Shown here piece by piece: positions 1 to 11,876 of a stretch of 64,000 nucleotides of DNA. The first letter of the stretch is position 1; each line of letters starts with the position of its first letter. The notes under the pieces were generated by a model that searched no databases, was not told where the DNA came from, and worked only from the letters and a program-made list of their open reading frames with translations. The stretch covers positions 1,736,001 to 1,800,000 of the forward strand of contig JASJZC010000004.1 in the NCBI GenBank assembly GCA_037178855.1. The letters are read 5' to 3'. The position numbers and the translations under genes are program-made. The DNA comes from Oscheius sp. JU75. Its lineage: Eukaryota; Nematoda; Chromadorea; Rhabditida; Rhabditidae.

Positions 1-2
1 AC

Positions 3-203
3 CCAGTTAGGTCATCCATTGAAGATGTCATCAGACTTCTATTGAGCTCTTTGCAGCAAAAGCGAGAGGTGGACTTCACGTGGACGGACTTAATTCAGTC
101 GAAGGGAGGTGAGATCTACAAACAAAGAGCACCTGTTGAGCCAAAGTTCATCGAGACACGTAAACTGAATTGTTGCCATCGGATATTCAGTAATCATTCT
201 TAG
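3..203 (+). CDS. Partial C-terminal coding end, unknown protein
   Basis: The frame beginning at base 3 is open from the left edge to a TAG at 201-203, giving 66 residues that include the stretches SSIEDVIRLLLSSLQQ and DFTWTDLIQSK. No family is recognised. A good donor-like GTGAG at about 106 and an acceptor-like ATATTCAG at about 180 allow a second model: splicing out about 75 nt would change the tail and move the stop to about 270. The 5' part of the gene lies outside the window. The open frame and its protein-like composition are seen directly; that it is a real gene end is inference. Confidence 0.4.
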   Translation, partial: PVRSSIEDVIRLLLSSLQQKREVDFTWTDLIQSKGGEIYKQRAPVEPKFIETRKLNCCHRIFSNHS

Positions 204-524
204 CTATGCAAAGTGGCCTTGTCTTTCAGCTGCTGCTGATTGTATCTTTGAATACAATGTGAAGGTGTGAGCTCGTCAAACAGACTACACTAGTATCCTT
301 TATAATGAAAAGTATTTTAAAAATGCTGCAAACTATTGACCCTGGCGAGGAATGTCCTCCCGCGGACGTCTTTCGGATGGAACAAGTTGTTAAGAGGTCT
401 TTGATCATCCAGGACGAGGCGGTCCAGCTGACAGTCTCTGTTCTTTGCATAAGATCACAAAACATATAAAATGAGAAAGATCTGGCTTGATCGCAACACG
501 TGTTTTGCTATCGCTCTTCTATGG

Positions 525-914
525 CTACAGTAGGCCCGGTACGAGAGGTGTTCGCGTGTAACGACCACACCCATCGATCCCATCGGGATCACAGAAAAGA
601 CCGCTGATAAATGATAACTGCCCAGTTTGAATGTTCGAGTTTGAACTCATGGGAATCTCATTACTCAAGAGAGAAGGGTTTAGTTGAAAGATATCTGAGC
701 AGGTGTAAAACCCCCTGAGGATGGATTTGACAGAAGGGAAGACGAGCAATTGCCGACGGCGCATGAAACACGATCGGGGACGCCGAAAAGTGTTGTGTCC
801 TGACCAAGAAACATCAGATTTACACTTTACACACTCTCCAAATCCTCCCTGATACTTCCTTTGTGAGCTAGGGGGAAGAAACTGGAGGAGAAATAGGAGC
901 AGTAGTGTGAGCAT
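525..914 (-). CDS. Candidate secreted cysteine-containing protein
   Basis: A 129-codon minus-strand ORF begins with a textbook signal peptide (MLTLLLLFLLQFLPPSSQ) followed by a polar region with several cysteines (ECVKCKSD, CDPDGIDGCGR). No domain is recognised. The ORF may continue through an intron into an open stretch at about 226-465, but I could not find a convincing donor and acceptor pair. The signal peptide is the only strong feature, so this may be a chance ORF. It overlaps nothing else convincing and lies between the left-edge partial gene and the foldback element. Confidence 0.3.
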   Translation of the reverse strand: MLTLLLLFLLQFLPPSSQRKYQGGFGECVKCKSDVSWSGHNTFRRPRSCFMRRRQLLVFPSVKSILRGFYTCSDIFQLNPSLLSNEIPMSSNSNIQTGQLSFISGLFCDPDGIDGCGRYTRTPLVPGLL

Positions 915-1058
915 TCTCAGTCAGTCGCGAGTCGCCTGTTTGTGTTCTAACCACTCGAAACTCATCTCTACAGCCCTGACGTACAACCGTCTTTTTCGAA
1001 ATAGCCTGTTATCATTGGAGAAGTTAAACTGTCAGACTACTACGGAATCAAACTTCAG

Positions 1059-2041
1059 TACGACAAGTTAGGCTTAACTTATTGCGCCGCATCGGGATGT
1101 ACCTACCTTGTCTTTTCCACAGTAAAACTATTGCTAATGACTACTGCTAATCCACTTCCCACTCTTTGACCTCACTTCTCGTCCCTCAAACCGCCTATTC
1201 AAGTAATGCTATCGATCCTAGAGGGGCTCAATGACAGTCATGAACCCTTTGTTTTTTATTCGGTTTCTATTCTTTTCTGTCAGCCTGTCTTGGTTCTTCC
1301 CACTCACTTCACCCGGTCCGCATGTGTCCCTCCAGTCGAGCTATCGTTTTAAGGACAGCATTCTCCCAACGAAGCTAACATCAAACTTACTTGACTGGCA
1401 AGCAATTAGTGTGGGCACAAAGTAGTACACATTAATTGGCAATATTGGCTTCAGGCACACAGACAGAGACGTGAGAACAATTCAAAATAGATGATATCCG
1501 CTATAATGTTCTCTTCCAATCCAAAAAATGTGCAGATTCTTCTGAAATGTCTATTTTAAAATGTCATCGCGTCTCTGTCTGTGTGTACGTTTATCTGAAG
1601 CCAATATTGCCAATGAGTATGCACTACTTTGTGCGCACACCAATTGTTTGCAAGTCGAGTCAGGTTGGGGGATAGTTTTTTTGAGAGAATGTTGCATCTG
1701 TCAGGGTAGCTCGACTGGCGATGAATATGCAGCCCGGGTGAAGTGAGCGGAAAGGACGGGAAGGACAAAAGGGAATAGAAACCAGGCAAATTTCGAAAGA
1801 ATCAGATTATAACAGTCATTGAGCCTCTCTGAGGCGATAGCATTACTTGGACTTGGGGATGGGAAATGGGTTCGAAAGATAGATTGGTTTAAAGATTTCG
1901 AAGGTATGTGAGTGGATTCAAGGAACGGGAAGTGGTGTCAAAGAGTAGGCAGTGGGTTTAACTGATCAACTGTGGTCTTTAGCAATCGTTTTACTGGGTA
2001 AATGGTAAACCCTTGAAAGGGCGGTGGCCTAACTTGTCGTA
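1059..2041. mobile_element. ~980 bp foldback (long inverted repeat) element
   Basis: The two halves are imperfect reverse complements. The outermost match is the 15-mer at 1059-1073 (TACGACAAGTTAGGC) against 2027-2041 (GCCTAACTTGTCGTA). Further matching blocks include CAGTAAAAC near 1120, CAAGTAATGCTATCG near 1200, GGCTCAATGAC near 1230, and CACACAGACAGAGACG near 1456. The arms end at about 1491 and 1550, leaving a loop of about 58 bp. Both outer ends begin or finish with TA, which would fit a TA target duplication of the Tc1/mariner type, but this is inference. There is no transposase ORF, so it is a non-autonomous MITE or foldback element. A truncated relative lies at about 32290-32359. Confidence 0.85.
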
Positions 2042-2434
2042 TTTTATTATCTAGTTCTTTTGAAAGTAAAAGACTGAAGCAATTACAGTATTTTTTCCAA
2101 AAATGTGCAGTCCTATCGCTCCTGCCAATTTAAGGAAACGGTAGACACGTCGTGGTGTCGCTTGCGTACGTCTTAGCGAACAGTTCAGGCAAGTGGAATT
2201 CCACCATTTTACCTATTTCTGTGCTCAACCCACTTGCTCTCGCACCTCTCAGTTCTGTACAGCGTTCTTCAGTTCTTCTAACCGTCTCAGCTGCTCTAAC
2301 CCAGAAGCTTTTCAGCATGTCGGGCACGTCCACGGCACATCGGTTTCTAACAGAAGGCCTGTTTCCTTCGACCATTTTTGATAGAGGTTCTCGTTGTCTC
2401 GACCCCAATTGTAAGACTCCTTCTCACAGGTGAT

Positions 2435-4869
2435 ATGGACATGGATGTCTCGGAGGAAATGGAAGAAGTCAGAGAACTGCTCTACGAGCTGATCAAGAAG
2501 AACTTCCCGATGGGTGTCTCGTCGAATCATTTGGCTGAAAAGTACAAGGAAGAGTGAGTCTTTCGCTACTTTTTGCTTGATACGAATTGCTGTTCGTCGG
2601 TTCCTTCTGAGCGTCCTGCGGACAAACACTGCGCGAGCCTTGTTTGTCTTTGTTCTACCGTCCCTTCCACTTTTCACACCTTTCAGATACGTCTCGAAGG
2701 GTCTCGGAAGAGAGCTGCCCTCGGATTGGCTCGAACAGGTTGCTGCTGCTGAAGAGTTCGAAGCCCAGACTAGAGGACCTCTAACTATTCTCTTCGTCCG
2801 ACTACACAATACGAGTTCCTTCAAACGACCACCGATTCCGAACACCAATGTCAGAAGTAAGTCTAGCTGTCTTTCAGATTTAGATATAAATGAACTTACA
2901 GAATAGAATGAATAGTCCAAGTAAGTTTGTCGGTGTGTGGTAGTCATGCTGTCTCTCCCCTTTTGGTTCGGGTTTGATCCCTTCTTTCAGTAATCTCCTC
3001 GAACAAGACGGAACAAGATCTCGACTATTTGAAGAAGAGAAAGGACCAATTCCCATTGCAACATTCGGAACTGGTACAACTCTCAGTCTGTATTTGATCA
3101 GCCGTTTCCTTTCAGCTGTCCTCTTGTACCGACTCTGTCCAGGCCAAGAGCGATGTCACCGTGGTAGCCTTCGACTCTTCCGAAGATCTCTACATTCGAG
3201 CCACTGTCGAGGAAAAGACCTTCCAGGAGATCAAGGAAGATCTCGCCAGATTCTATGCAGACAGTGAAGGAGAGAACTATGTCCAAATCTACGTGAGTTA
3301 CTGATACGCTCCGTAAAGACAAAGTGTTCAGGAAGTACTGCTTGGGGGTGCTTATGCCCTGTCTGACTCGGCTGGAGACTGGTTCCGTGTCGTGATTGAG
3401 GTAATTCGCGCTCCGATCTTTCTCCTCTATTCTTTCACCTCGCCCCGATAATTGTCTCCGATGCTATTATAAACCTTATTTCAGGAACTGCCTCGAAATG
3501 GAATGGTCAAATGCTACTTCAGTGATGTCGGAGTGCATGGATTCTATTCTGTCCGCGACTTGCGTCTTCTCCCCGATCCTCACAACAGCGTTATGCAGAG
3601 TTAGTTCACTCTTTGATCATTTCAAAAGAGTCTTCAGTCCCCGCTCTGTCCAAGCGTATTTCCCTGAACATTCAAGAGGCCTGTCGGGGAGAGAAGATTG
3701 ACCAGATACTGAAGGACATCTTGTTCGAAAACGACAGTATGGGTAACCTCGTTCCTGTCAAAATCCAGGTAACCAACTTCTCTTCTGCCAAAAGATAGCT
3801 CTCAGCTGTCGTCTCTTGACGAGAGTGTGAAGGATAAAAACCCCGTGGCCGACCTCTGGACAATGGATGGTCGTGCTATTCGCGAAGTCGCTCAGATGAA
3901 TTTCATCGATGACAAAGCGATGCCCGTCTCCACCAAGTTTGTTGTTCTCATACTGTTTATTGAGCCATTTAGAACAACCAGTGTCGCTCCAGCCCCTTCT
4001 ACCACAATGTCCAGTAACAGTGTGCTATTTAATGACGATGCTGAGATCATTCCTATGGAAGTGGACAAAATGTCCTCGAGTTCCTTCCCGGCTCATGCTC
4101 TTTTTGCAGCAGGACCTATGGACATCAGTCTTCGACAAGTCTCTCTTGTGAGTTGCAACTGTTCAGTACCCACTCTTCATGTTCAGGATCCAATGCCAGA
4201 CTACATGTACGAGAAACTGACTGAGGAGTGTGAGTCAGTCGACTCACAGATGAATGGACCTCCTCAGTGTGGAAAGTTCTACGGAGCTCTGGTTGATGGT
4301 CGTTGGGAGAGAGTTCTCTGTCTTAGAGCCAGCAAAATTGGTAGTTTTTATACCGAAAAAGTCTACGTTCGTTCAGACAAAGTAGCCTTCTGTGTCTATC
4401 TGATCGACGTTGGCGCTTTTCATTATGTTCGGGGAGACAGTATGAGACGACTCAACTCCAAAACCCCATTCAAGAAGATGCTGATGTTCAAGTGCAAGGT
4501 TCTTTACTCTTTCCACTCGTTCACACTTTTTGAATCTAGCTAGCCGGAGTAATCCCCGTCGGCGGAGAAGATGTCTGGTCAAGAGAGACTCACGAGGCTG
4601 TGAGAGAGTTCTTCGAGGCAGCCATGGGCGAGCCAGTTCAGGTTGGTTAACTGTCTTTCACGTATAAACGTTGTATACCCAGCCAAACTTTGCCGCGCGA
4701 TTTGAATTGTCCAATATTGCAGGTGGTCCCAACGAAGTCGGGTTGGACCGAATGGAAACAGCTGAATGCTCCTTCTGTTCCTCTAATTGAGGCTCGGCTT
4801 TCGTGCTGTGGCAGAGATCTGGCCGACTGGCTCATTTCTTGTGGACTGGCCCTTCCTATTCCGAAATAA
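2435..4869 (+). CDS. LOTUS and Tudor domain protein, TDRD5/TDRD7-like
   Basis: A protein of about 595 residues joined over several short introns. Residues ~8-85 form a LOTUS (OST-HTH) domain (YELIKKNFPMGVSSNHLAEKY, then WLEQVAAAEEF). An extended Tudor fold follows at ~205-245 (DWFRVVIE, VKCYFSDVGVHGFYS, RDLRLLP). A second Tudor unit lies near 430-540 (GKFYGALVDGRWERVLC, VAFCVYLIDVGAFHYV). The C-terminus ends with RDLADWLISCGLALPIPK before a TAA. In animals such LOTUS-Tudor proteins (TDRD5, TDRD7, Tejas/Tapas, worm LOTR-1) work in germ granules, where LOTUS binds Vasa or G-quadruplex RNA and Tudor binds methylated arginine ligands. The start is the first ATG after an acceptor (TTCTCACAG) at 2430, which suggests trans-splicing. 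Which vertebrate orthologue it matches is uncertain. Confidence 0.85.
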
Positions 4870-5478
4870 TCTGCCCACTTATAATGTTTTTTTTTTTTGC
4901 TCAACCTCCGAAAACTCACTTCAGATTGTACAGAGCTTTATCTTTAGTTTTTTTAGGTGCTTTCTTCCTGGTCCTACTCATCCACTCTCTGTGATACCTT
5001 GTGTTCTGCTTATTTCTTGGTGCTCACTTATAAAAGTTTTGCTCCTTGCTGTCTGTTCATGGTTACTTACGGTAAAGGCCCGTCACTTGTTTACTTTGCC
5101 TCTTTTTACAAGTGTTGGTCAATCGATCTTCGGCTCAGAGAAGGTCACTCAGTCATTTTCTGCCAGCGCAAATGACCCTGATTCAGTAATTACCGGCGAT
5201 CTCATTTCAATTTGTCTGCCATTTTTATCCGCCTACCCTCTAATTTCTGCGATTATCTCAGCTATTTTCCCGTCCCAATTTGGTTAGTCGTGACGCGAAG
5301 AGCTGACGATTCGTTAAGTGAAAGGCAGCTGCTGATCAAACAGTCTGTCACCTTCCCCGGTTTGATACTCTTTTCACTATAATTCACACGTATGCCAATA
5401 ATCACTGCTCTTCTTCTTTCCCTCATTATTCGTCGTTAGGTGATTTAGAGACTACTTATTCATTGCTTTTCAGGGCGG
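4870..5478. other. Intergenic, no gene seen
   Basis: A T-rich spacer of about 600 bp lies between the Tudor gene and the GalNAc-transferase, which are on the same strand. It holds a T-tract near 4885-4897 and scattered short ORFs without domain signal. The last bases (CTTTTCAG at 5466-5473) form a strong splice acceptor just before the next start codon. I see no tRNA, repeat or promoter motif that I can support. Confidence 0.6.
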
Positions 5479-7989
5479 ATGAGGCAGAAATCGGCGGTCT
5501 GCCGCGCTATTGCGGTGACTAGCCTGGTCTGGATGATGGCCGTCGTATTCATTCTCTTCTATTTTCTTGACACTGGTTCTACTTCATCACGGGGCGGAAA
5601 TTCTGATCTTTACAGGTACGTTCTGCTACTTTCAACTGTACAAGCTTTATTTCAGAGCAGAAGAGTCGCATCCTCGTCAAGTACGTCCTGTCCTTCCTGG
5701 TGGATACGGAGGAGCTCCTCATGCTCAGCCACTGCATTCTGTCGATTCAGCCGTCCAAAAACAACTCGATTTACTTCTCGACTGTTCGTTTTCCTTTGAT
5801 CTTCTGAAATTCCCGTTCAGTTCAAGCCTTCAAATCCCCAGGCCTGTTTGGAGAGCAAGGAAATGCCGTCGAAGTACCTCAGCATCTTCAACAGGCAAAA
5901 GAGCAGCGATTTTTGGAAAACCAGTTCAATGTGGTAGCTAGCGAGCTCATTTCGATCAACAGATCTCTAGCCGATTATCGATCTACAGAGTTTGTTCTTT
6001 TTTTAATTCTTTGAAAATAACTGTTTTAGCTGTAAAAACGCCTTTGAGAACTTCGACATCACGAATTTGCCAAAAACATCCATCATCATCGTTTTCCATA
6101 ATGAAGCCTGGACAACTCTCCTTCGAACACTTCATTCCGTCCTCAACAGGTACTTTTTTTTTTTATAAACTTCACAATTCAATTAACAGATCTCCCATCG
6201 AACTTCTCGAAGAAATCATCATGATTGATGACAAATCGGACAGAGACTTTCTCCGTGAGCCACTTGACGAGTATGTTCGTCGTTTTCCCGTAAGTTTTTA
6301 TGGTTTGTCGAACTTTTACAATAACTTTTCAGATCCCAGTCCACATTGTTCACTTGGAGCATCGAAGTGGACTGATTCAAGCGCGTCTGAAGGGAAGTAG
6401 TATGGCCAAGGGAAAGATTCTGCTCTTTCTCGATGCCCACGTTGAAGTGACCGATGGCTGGTTGGAACCTCTCGTCTCGCGAGTAGCTGAAGATAGAAAA
6501 CGCGTCGTCGCTCCGATTATCGATGTCATTTCTGGTATTTTTCTCTCTTTGTAACGTTCGTTTGTTTTTTAGACGACAACTTTGCCTACGTGACTGCTTC
6601 TGATACTACCTGGGGAGGATTTAATTGGCACATGAACTTCAGATGGTATCAAGTTCCCAAAAGAGAATTGACTAGAAGAAAGGACAGAGCAGATCCCATC
6701 AGGTGTGTTTTCTGAAAATTACCGAATTATGATTCCAGAACGCCAACAATCGCCGGAGGTCTATTTGCCATTGACAAGCAGTTCTTCTACGATATCGGAT
6801 CCTACGACGAGGGAATGGAAGTATGGGGAGGAGAAAATCTCGAAATTTCTTTCAGAGTAAGTCTCCCATTTGTTCCTTTTCCACAAACTTCATTCAGGTT
6901 TGGATGTGCGGTGGTTCACTGGAAATCCACCCATGTTCCCGTGTCGGTCACGTTTTCCGCAAGCAGACTCCTTATACCTTCCCCGGAGGAACGGCCAAAG
7001 TCATTCACCACAATGCCGCCAGAACTGCCCTTGTCTGGATGGACGACTACAAGGAATTCTTCTTCAAAATGGTCCCTTCCGCAAGAAATGTCGATGCTGG
7101 TGATGTAACTGATCGACTGAAACTGCGAGAAAATCTACAGTGCAAGAACTTTAAATGGTAGTTTTTTGCTAAAAACAAAGTGAACATTCTTTTAGGTACC
7201 TCGAAAACATTTACCAAGAATCGCCCGTTCCGTCCGAATACAAATCTCTTGGGTGGATTCAACTGGATCAGACAACTCGTTGCATCGACACTCTGGGCAA
7301 GAAGGATGGCGGACAGCCAGGAGTAGCCTCTTGTCACGGATCCGGTGGAAACCAGGTACATTTTTGAATTTTCCATTGAGAAACGAAGTAGACTCCAGCT
7401 GAAAAGACTTTCAGAACATTCTATTACTTGGGCCATGGGATAATAATCAGGTAATGAGGGCAGCCAATTTTAGGGAATGAGTTTATTTGGCCCGTGGTTC
7501 TTAAACAGTCAGGTAACTGTTAGGGTAATTATGGTTATTCAATCAACTTTTATTCATTTTCCCTTTTCAGTTCAAGTACCCTTTTCATTGAATCGCTTAT
7601 CAATGGTTTCTAAAAAAAAAAAAAGTTCTAAACCCGCATGATCCAGACCTTATTCAGTACCAAAACCCCTCATTTCAGGCGTGGTCTTTTACCGGTAAAG
7701 GTGAATTGCGAACCGACGATCTCTGCCTCTCCTCGTCTCCAGCTTTTTCTCTCGGCAACGATCTGAGGTTGGAACGATGCGGACCTGGAAAGGTCAACCC
7801 GAAACACGTCTTCATTTACAGAGTAGGAATTTGTCCGTTTTTTGCCGCTAATTGCGAATTCAGGGGCAACAGCTCGTGCACAGTAAGACACAAAAGTGTG
7901 TGACTGTCGTGAACCACGATAAGCTGGAGCTCCAAGAATGCTCAAATGTGCCCGAACAGCGATGGATGCTGGAGGACTATCGGCCATAA
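5479..7989 (+). CDS. Polypeptide N-acetylgalactosaminyltransferase
   Basis: A type II Golgi enzyme that starts mucin-type O-glycosylation by moving GalNAc from UDP-GalNAc to Ser/Thr. The N-terminus has a short cytoplasmic stretch and a membrane anchor ([16 protein letters not shown]). The GT27 catalytic domain shows [20 protein letters not shown], the metal-binding DAH (LFLDAHVEV), the Gal/GalNAc-T motif ([20 protein letters not shown] then [10 protein letters not shown]) and a C-terminal ricin-type lectin domain with QXW-like repeats ([32 protein letters not shown]). Length is about 570 residues, as for human GALNT1 and worm GLY-3. The start lies 5 nt after a CTTTTCAG acceptor. One intron (about 7450-7678) is long for this genome. 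A poly(A) signal AATAAA sits at 8248-8253. Confidence 0.96.
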
Positions 7990-8247
7990 TTCTCTTCGAT
8001 TTTTCTAATAATTTACTGCGGGTGATATTCCCTTGTGTATGTAGCTTTTTACTCTTTTGGCAGCTGCTTTCTCTTGTCACATGTGCCTTTTTCACACCTT
8101 CCCCGTTTTATTGTATTTATTCCTAATTATGATTCCGATTTTGATCTTTATCGGTTGTGTACCCCCTTTGCAGAAAGAGTCATCTGTGATTCTCGCTTGG
8201 TTGTGTAATCGGTTGTACTTGTTGGGTTTGAATACGTCGCAGAACTG

Positions 8248-8253
8248 AATAAA
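8248..8253 (+). terminator. Poly(A) signal of the GalNAc-transferase gene
   Basis: AATAAA lies about 260 bp after the stop codon and about 90 bp before the next start on the same strand. This supports the end of one transcript here and a short intercistronic gap. Confidence 0.6.
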
Positions 8254-8342
8254 GAGTTTTAATGGTTAGGCCACACTCATTTTTGGTTATCTTGTCCCAG
8301 CTTATTGATAAATCCTTAGAAAGTAGAGGAAAGGGTTGTAGA

Positions 8343-10073
8343 ATGTCGCGAAGTGGTCATCTGGTAGCAGTTCCACGGTCGATCTATCTTTCGAAAAGAA
8401 ATAATGCCTGGGTTCACAAATGGAACACCTTCAAGCGATGGCAGGAACTCGACAAGGCCAAGGTTCGTCTTCTCTTTCGGTGCCAAAGCTAAAATTGAGT
8501 TTAGGAACAACATGCCGAGGAAAAATATAGGATGAAGAATTTCATAAGGCTTCCAACTGGAATGTACATCACTCCCGAACGGCCGGAAGATGGTAACCCT
8601 TAAATTTTGCTTTTTCCGACCAAAATGCTCAGTTTTGCCGAAGAAGGACCGAGCAGATATGACGCGACAGGACATGGGAGCTTTGCCGATGGAGCTGCTG
8701 ACCAATCACACGCAAATGAGGTTACTTTTTGTAATCTTACCTGAAACTTTTCTAATTTTCCAGATATCTAGACCATTCAATTGATAATGTGCGTCGATTT
8801 AAACGCTACGAGCACTTTCAACATCTCCAATACGACCAGAGAATGATTCCAGAGCGACTGCTCTTTCTGGGACCAGATCTGGCAGCAGCACATTTTCTGG
8901 TTCACCGAGGAGCTGCCATCAAGTTCATCGGCGACGAGACCTGGTACAAGAGCGACAAGAAGAAGGTTGAATGATTTTTGATTTGTTCATAGAGCGTGTT
9001 CAGGGATACAGTTTGCCAGGAAGGAAAGTTCCTGGACTCTACCTCGAAGCCATCGACGCGTCTGGTACAGAACTGATGTTTGAAGGTAAATTGCGCTTGT
9101 TCCAACGATCACTGGTCAATTCAGGCTTCGACAACCTGCACGATCTGCGTCACCTCCGAATGTTGCGTGTCGCCGACTGTCCCTTCGTCGACGACTGGAC
9201 TCTGAGCAGAATCGGCGGCATGATGGAGAAGCTCGAATTGTTGGATGTGTCGGGATGTCAGAGGATCACATCCAAAGGACTGATGGCTCTCAAACATATG
9301 AAGAATCTCAAATATCTTCGACTCGAGGGGATTGATTCCAAAGTAGGACTTTTTTCTATACTCATTATAATATTCGTCCAGAATATCGGCAAATCGGCGT
9401 TGCTTCTCGAAGAAGTCTGTCCCAATCTTACCGTATTGGGCGTAGATTATGAGGATCAAATGAAGTTGCTGGAAGCAGAGACGCGACTTCTCGAAGATCC
9501 GAATGTGGTCCAAGATGCGAAGGGGAACATTTTTGCTGAAGACAACAGTGGACGACTGTTCTATATTGGCGGAAATATCAACGAGAGACCGGCAGTTTGC
9601 GATAACGACAAGCCTCTCGTGACCAGTACTGTCAAAAGGTTACCTTTAATAATTTCAATAACAAAATTGTTTCAGAGAGATTCCCGAGATGAATGACCAG
9701 GAATTCGATAGAATAGATTCCTTGGCTGGTGGCAAATTGAGACATCTTCTTGTTGGGTCTCCCAGTGGATACGAGTGGAATGAGACGGTACCTGCTGCTT
9801 TTACAGTTAATTGACTCTTAATTTCAGACAGAAACAATTCTCCAATCGAATGCCAAATGGAATAAGAGAGACGAAATCGAGACGGATCCGAAGATGCTGC
9901 CGGAGGCGCAACGACCAAGAGTGAGTCTTTTTCAAACATTTTAGAAATGAATTCAGTTACAACCGGTAGAAACTGTCAGTTTGTTGGAGACGGAACGACT
10001 AAAGTTCCTTCGGGAGTCGAGCGAAGAGTGGAAGGAACTGGAGCGGACGTTGATCGAGAGCGAGAAGAAGTAA
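8343..10073 (+). CDS. DMAC2 (ATP5SL)-like mitochondrial LRR protein
   Basis: Human DMAC2 helps assemble the distal membrane arm of respiratory complex I. The match covers a pre-LRR segment (LAAAHFLVHRGAAIKF then ETWYKSDKK), the family-specific VPGLYLEAIDASGTEL, and leucine-rich repeats (LRHLRMLRVADCPFVDDW, LELLDVSGCQRITSKGL, NLKYLRLEGI). The protein is roughly 400 residues, longer than the human one (about 257). It has extra sequence after the repeats (NVVQDAKGNIFAEDNSG, RDEIETDPKMLPEAQRP, ending LIESEKK) that I do not recognise. An in-frame ATG at 8262 would add 27 residues and might extend a mitochondrial presequence. AATAAA is at 10134-10139. It follows the GalNAc-transferase by about 350 bp on the same strand. 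Confidence 0.82.
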
Positions 10074-10339
10074 GCCAACGACAGCTCATGAGACGCGGCG
10101 GGTAAACCAAATTTAGTTATATAGATTCGTAGAAATAAAGAAATATATAGTTTATTTGAGCAATGGATGAATCTTTTCTTGCACAACTCGCTGGAACAAA
10201 ACGGATGTAAGTAGCCACAGTTATTGGCCATTGTCCGGCATCCGGGAAGTACTTACAGATATTTCATGACTCATGCCAATACAGACAGTTACAATAATAT
10301 CTGATATGAGCCTTCTTCCCAGAATAAGGACATTGACTA

Positions 10340-11100
10340 CTATACTTCAGTAGTTTGGAAGAGTTTTCTAGTCTTACTGTAGCCTTTTTGAGGACCCTCC
10401 ATTCCTTGGCTTCTGTTCCAATGGGAGCTTGTCTTTGTCGTTAAATCTTTCGTTTTAGAAGCCCTGGCATCCCCGATTTCGCGTAGAACAGCGTGAAACT
10501 GCTTGTCCGACCAAGGAATCGACTTTTGGAGGAAATCGTAAAAGTCTAGATCTGAAATCGTTTTCCGAGTGGCTTGTGGCCATCTTGATCCACTTGTAGC
10601 TCTGAAATACTGAAACATTTCGTCAAATTTTTCATTATCCAGCGGTGTCATCGGAACAGTTTCGGGCAACTTGGAGCCTCGTCTGGCTTCATTAACAGAA
10701 CTAGTCATCTTTCTCATGGACTCGACATGAACAGGCAGCTCGTAAGTTTTTTTCCCAACTGGAAGAGATGACGTCCAGAGGGTAGAAGACAACCAGTTTC
10801 CAACTAAGCAATTTCAGATTTTTGTAGAGAAAACGATGGTTCCCAAATAGGAATACTGGGTTATATAGAGGCGGATTTTGTCACAGACCCATCTTTCCAA
10901 ATAGTCGAGAGAAACGGTTCCGAGTTCTGAAACAGGAACATCAATGCACAAGAGATTTTTACCACCGGTAAAAAATGAATATGGTTGGTCTACGGAGAAG
11001 CTCGTTTCTGGTCCAGAAAGACTACTCATCTGGTGAAGGAAACAGACAGTTGTCCTTTTACCTGGGGGGCTTTTGTACACTTTAAGACTCTAAATATCCA
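10340..11100 (-). CDS. Uncharacterised gene, two supported exons
   Basis: A 3' exon (about 10340-10795) encodes a soluble-looking tail with motifs such as MTPLDNEKFDEMFQYFRA and DLDFYDFLQKSIPWSDKQF. An upstream exon (about 10890-11090) reads LLCIDVPVSELGTVSLDYLE. The simple frames do not join directly. They do join in phase if the donor is the GTGACA after the codons for RWV and the acceptor is TTGCTTAG before GGAAACTGG, an intron of about 80 nt. The upstream exon is preceded by an acceptor ATATTTAG at about 11093. Any first exon within 11100-11265 is unclear. I recognise no family. It converges on the DMAC2-like gene and is divergent from ALIX. Confidence 0.5.
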
Positions 11101-11264
11101 TTCATAAAGAATGCCGATGAAGGGAGCGATGGGAACAAACAGTGAAAGACGAGAGTTGGGCGAGGAAACGGCGGAACTGCTGAGAGATAAAGAGGAGGTA
11201 ATTCTCCTGTGGCGAGCATGAGGTTACTTTGAGGTATTTTGTATACACTTCCTCTTTTATACAA

Positions 11265-11876
11265 ATTTCCGTTTGCTTTTAGGTATCCTTTATGTGTCTT
11301 TCTAGCGTTGCCGGAATAGCAGTTTTATTGACGTAAACAGTAGTGTATAATAAAAAAAAAACTCTGTTTTGTTTCGCGTGTTTCGCGCCAAGATAAATTT
11401 GCAATACAGTAATTGTATACGCGAGGCTTTGCTTTGATTCAAAACGAGTCAGGAAAAATTGTTTCGTGTGGAAACTGTCTTCTTCGTCAACGATGCGGAA
11501 GTAGGTCTTTTTTTACCAACAAATAAAAATGTATATAAATCAAACGGCTGCAAAACTGCCGTTTATCCATTTCACATTCGTTTCAACCGGTCTCAAGTAT
11601 CCAGCCCTTTTCCACCAGCAATTTCGGCCTCGTATTTCGCAATCGAGCGCGCTGAGCGTGTTGTCCCCAACGTCACTCCAAAGTGTGAATCATAGATAGC
11701 GCTTTCTTTCCTTAGCCTCCCTTGCCTCGTCATTTTCTCTTTCCAGCTCATTTTCTATATTTTTGTGTTTATTGTTTGCCTAATTTCCCATTTGAGCAAG
11801 TATTTTCGCGCTGCTCACAAATCTCGTGGCTAGACTTGTTTTCATCTTGTTTATCGACGTTATTTCCAGTTTCAGA
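11265..11876. promoter_or_regulatory. Spacer between unknown gene and ALIX
   Basis: About 600 bp without a supportable gene between two divergently transcribed units. It contains the GC-poor motif pair TTTCGCG/TTTCGCGCC near 11375-11390, resembling E2F-type sites, and A/T tracts. It ends in CCAGTTTCAG directly before the ALIX start, a strong splice acceptor. A promoter function is inferred from position only. Confidence 0.45.

Noticed and set aside
1059-2041. Protein-coding gene or transposase within the foldback element
   Set aside because: ORFs on the two arms are short, mirror each other and show no catalytic motif.
2312-2947. 211-codon minus-strand ORF opposite the Tudor gene
   Set aside because: It runs antisense across LOTUS-domain exons and introns; the plus-strand model has a recognised domain and proper splice sites.
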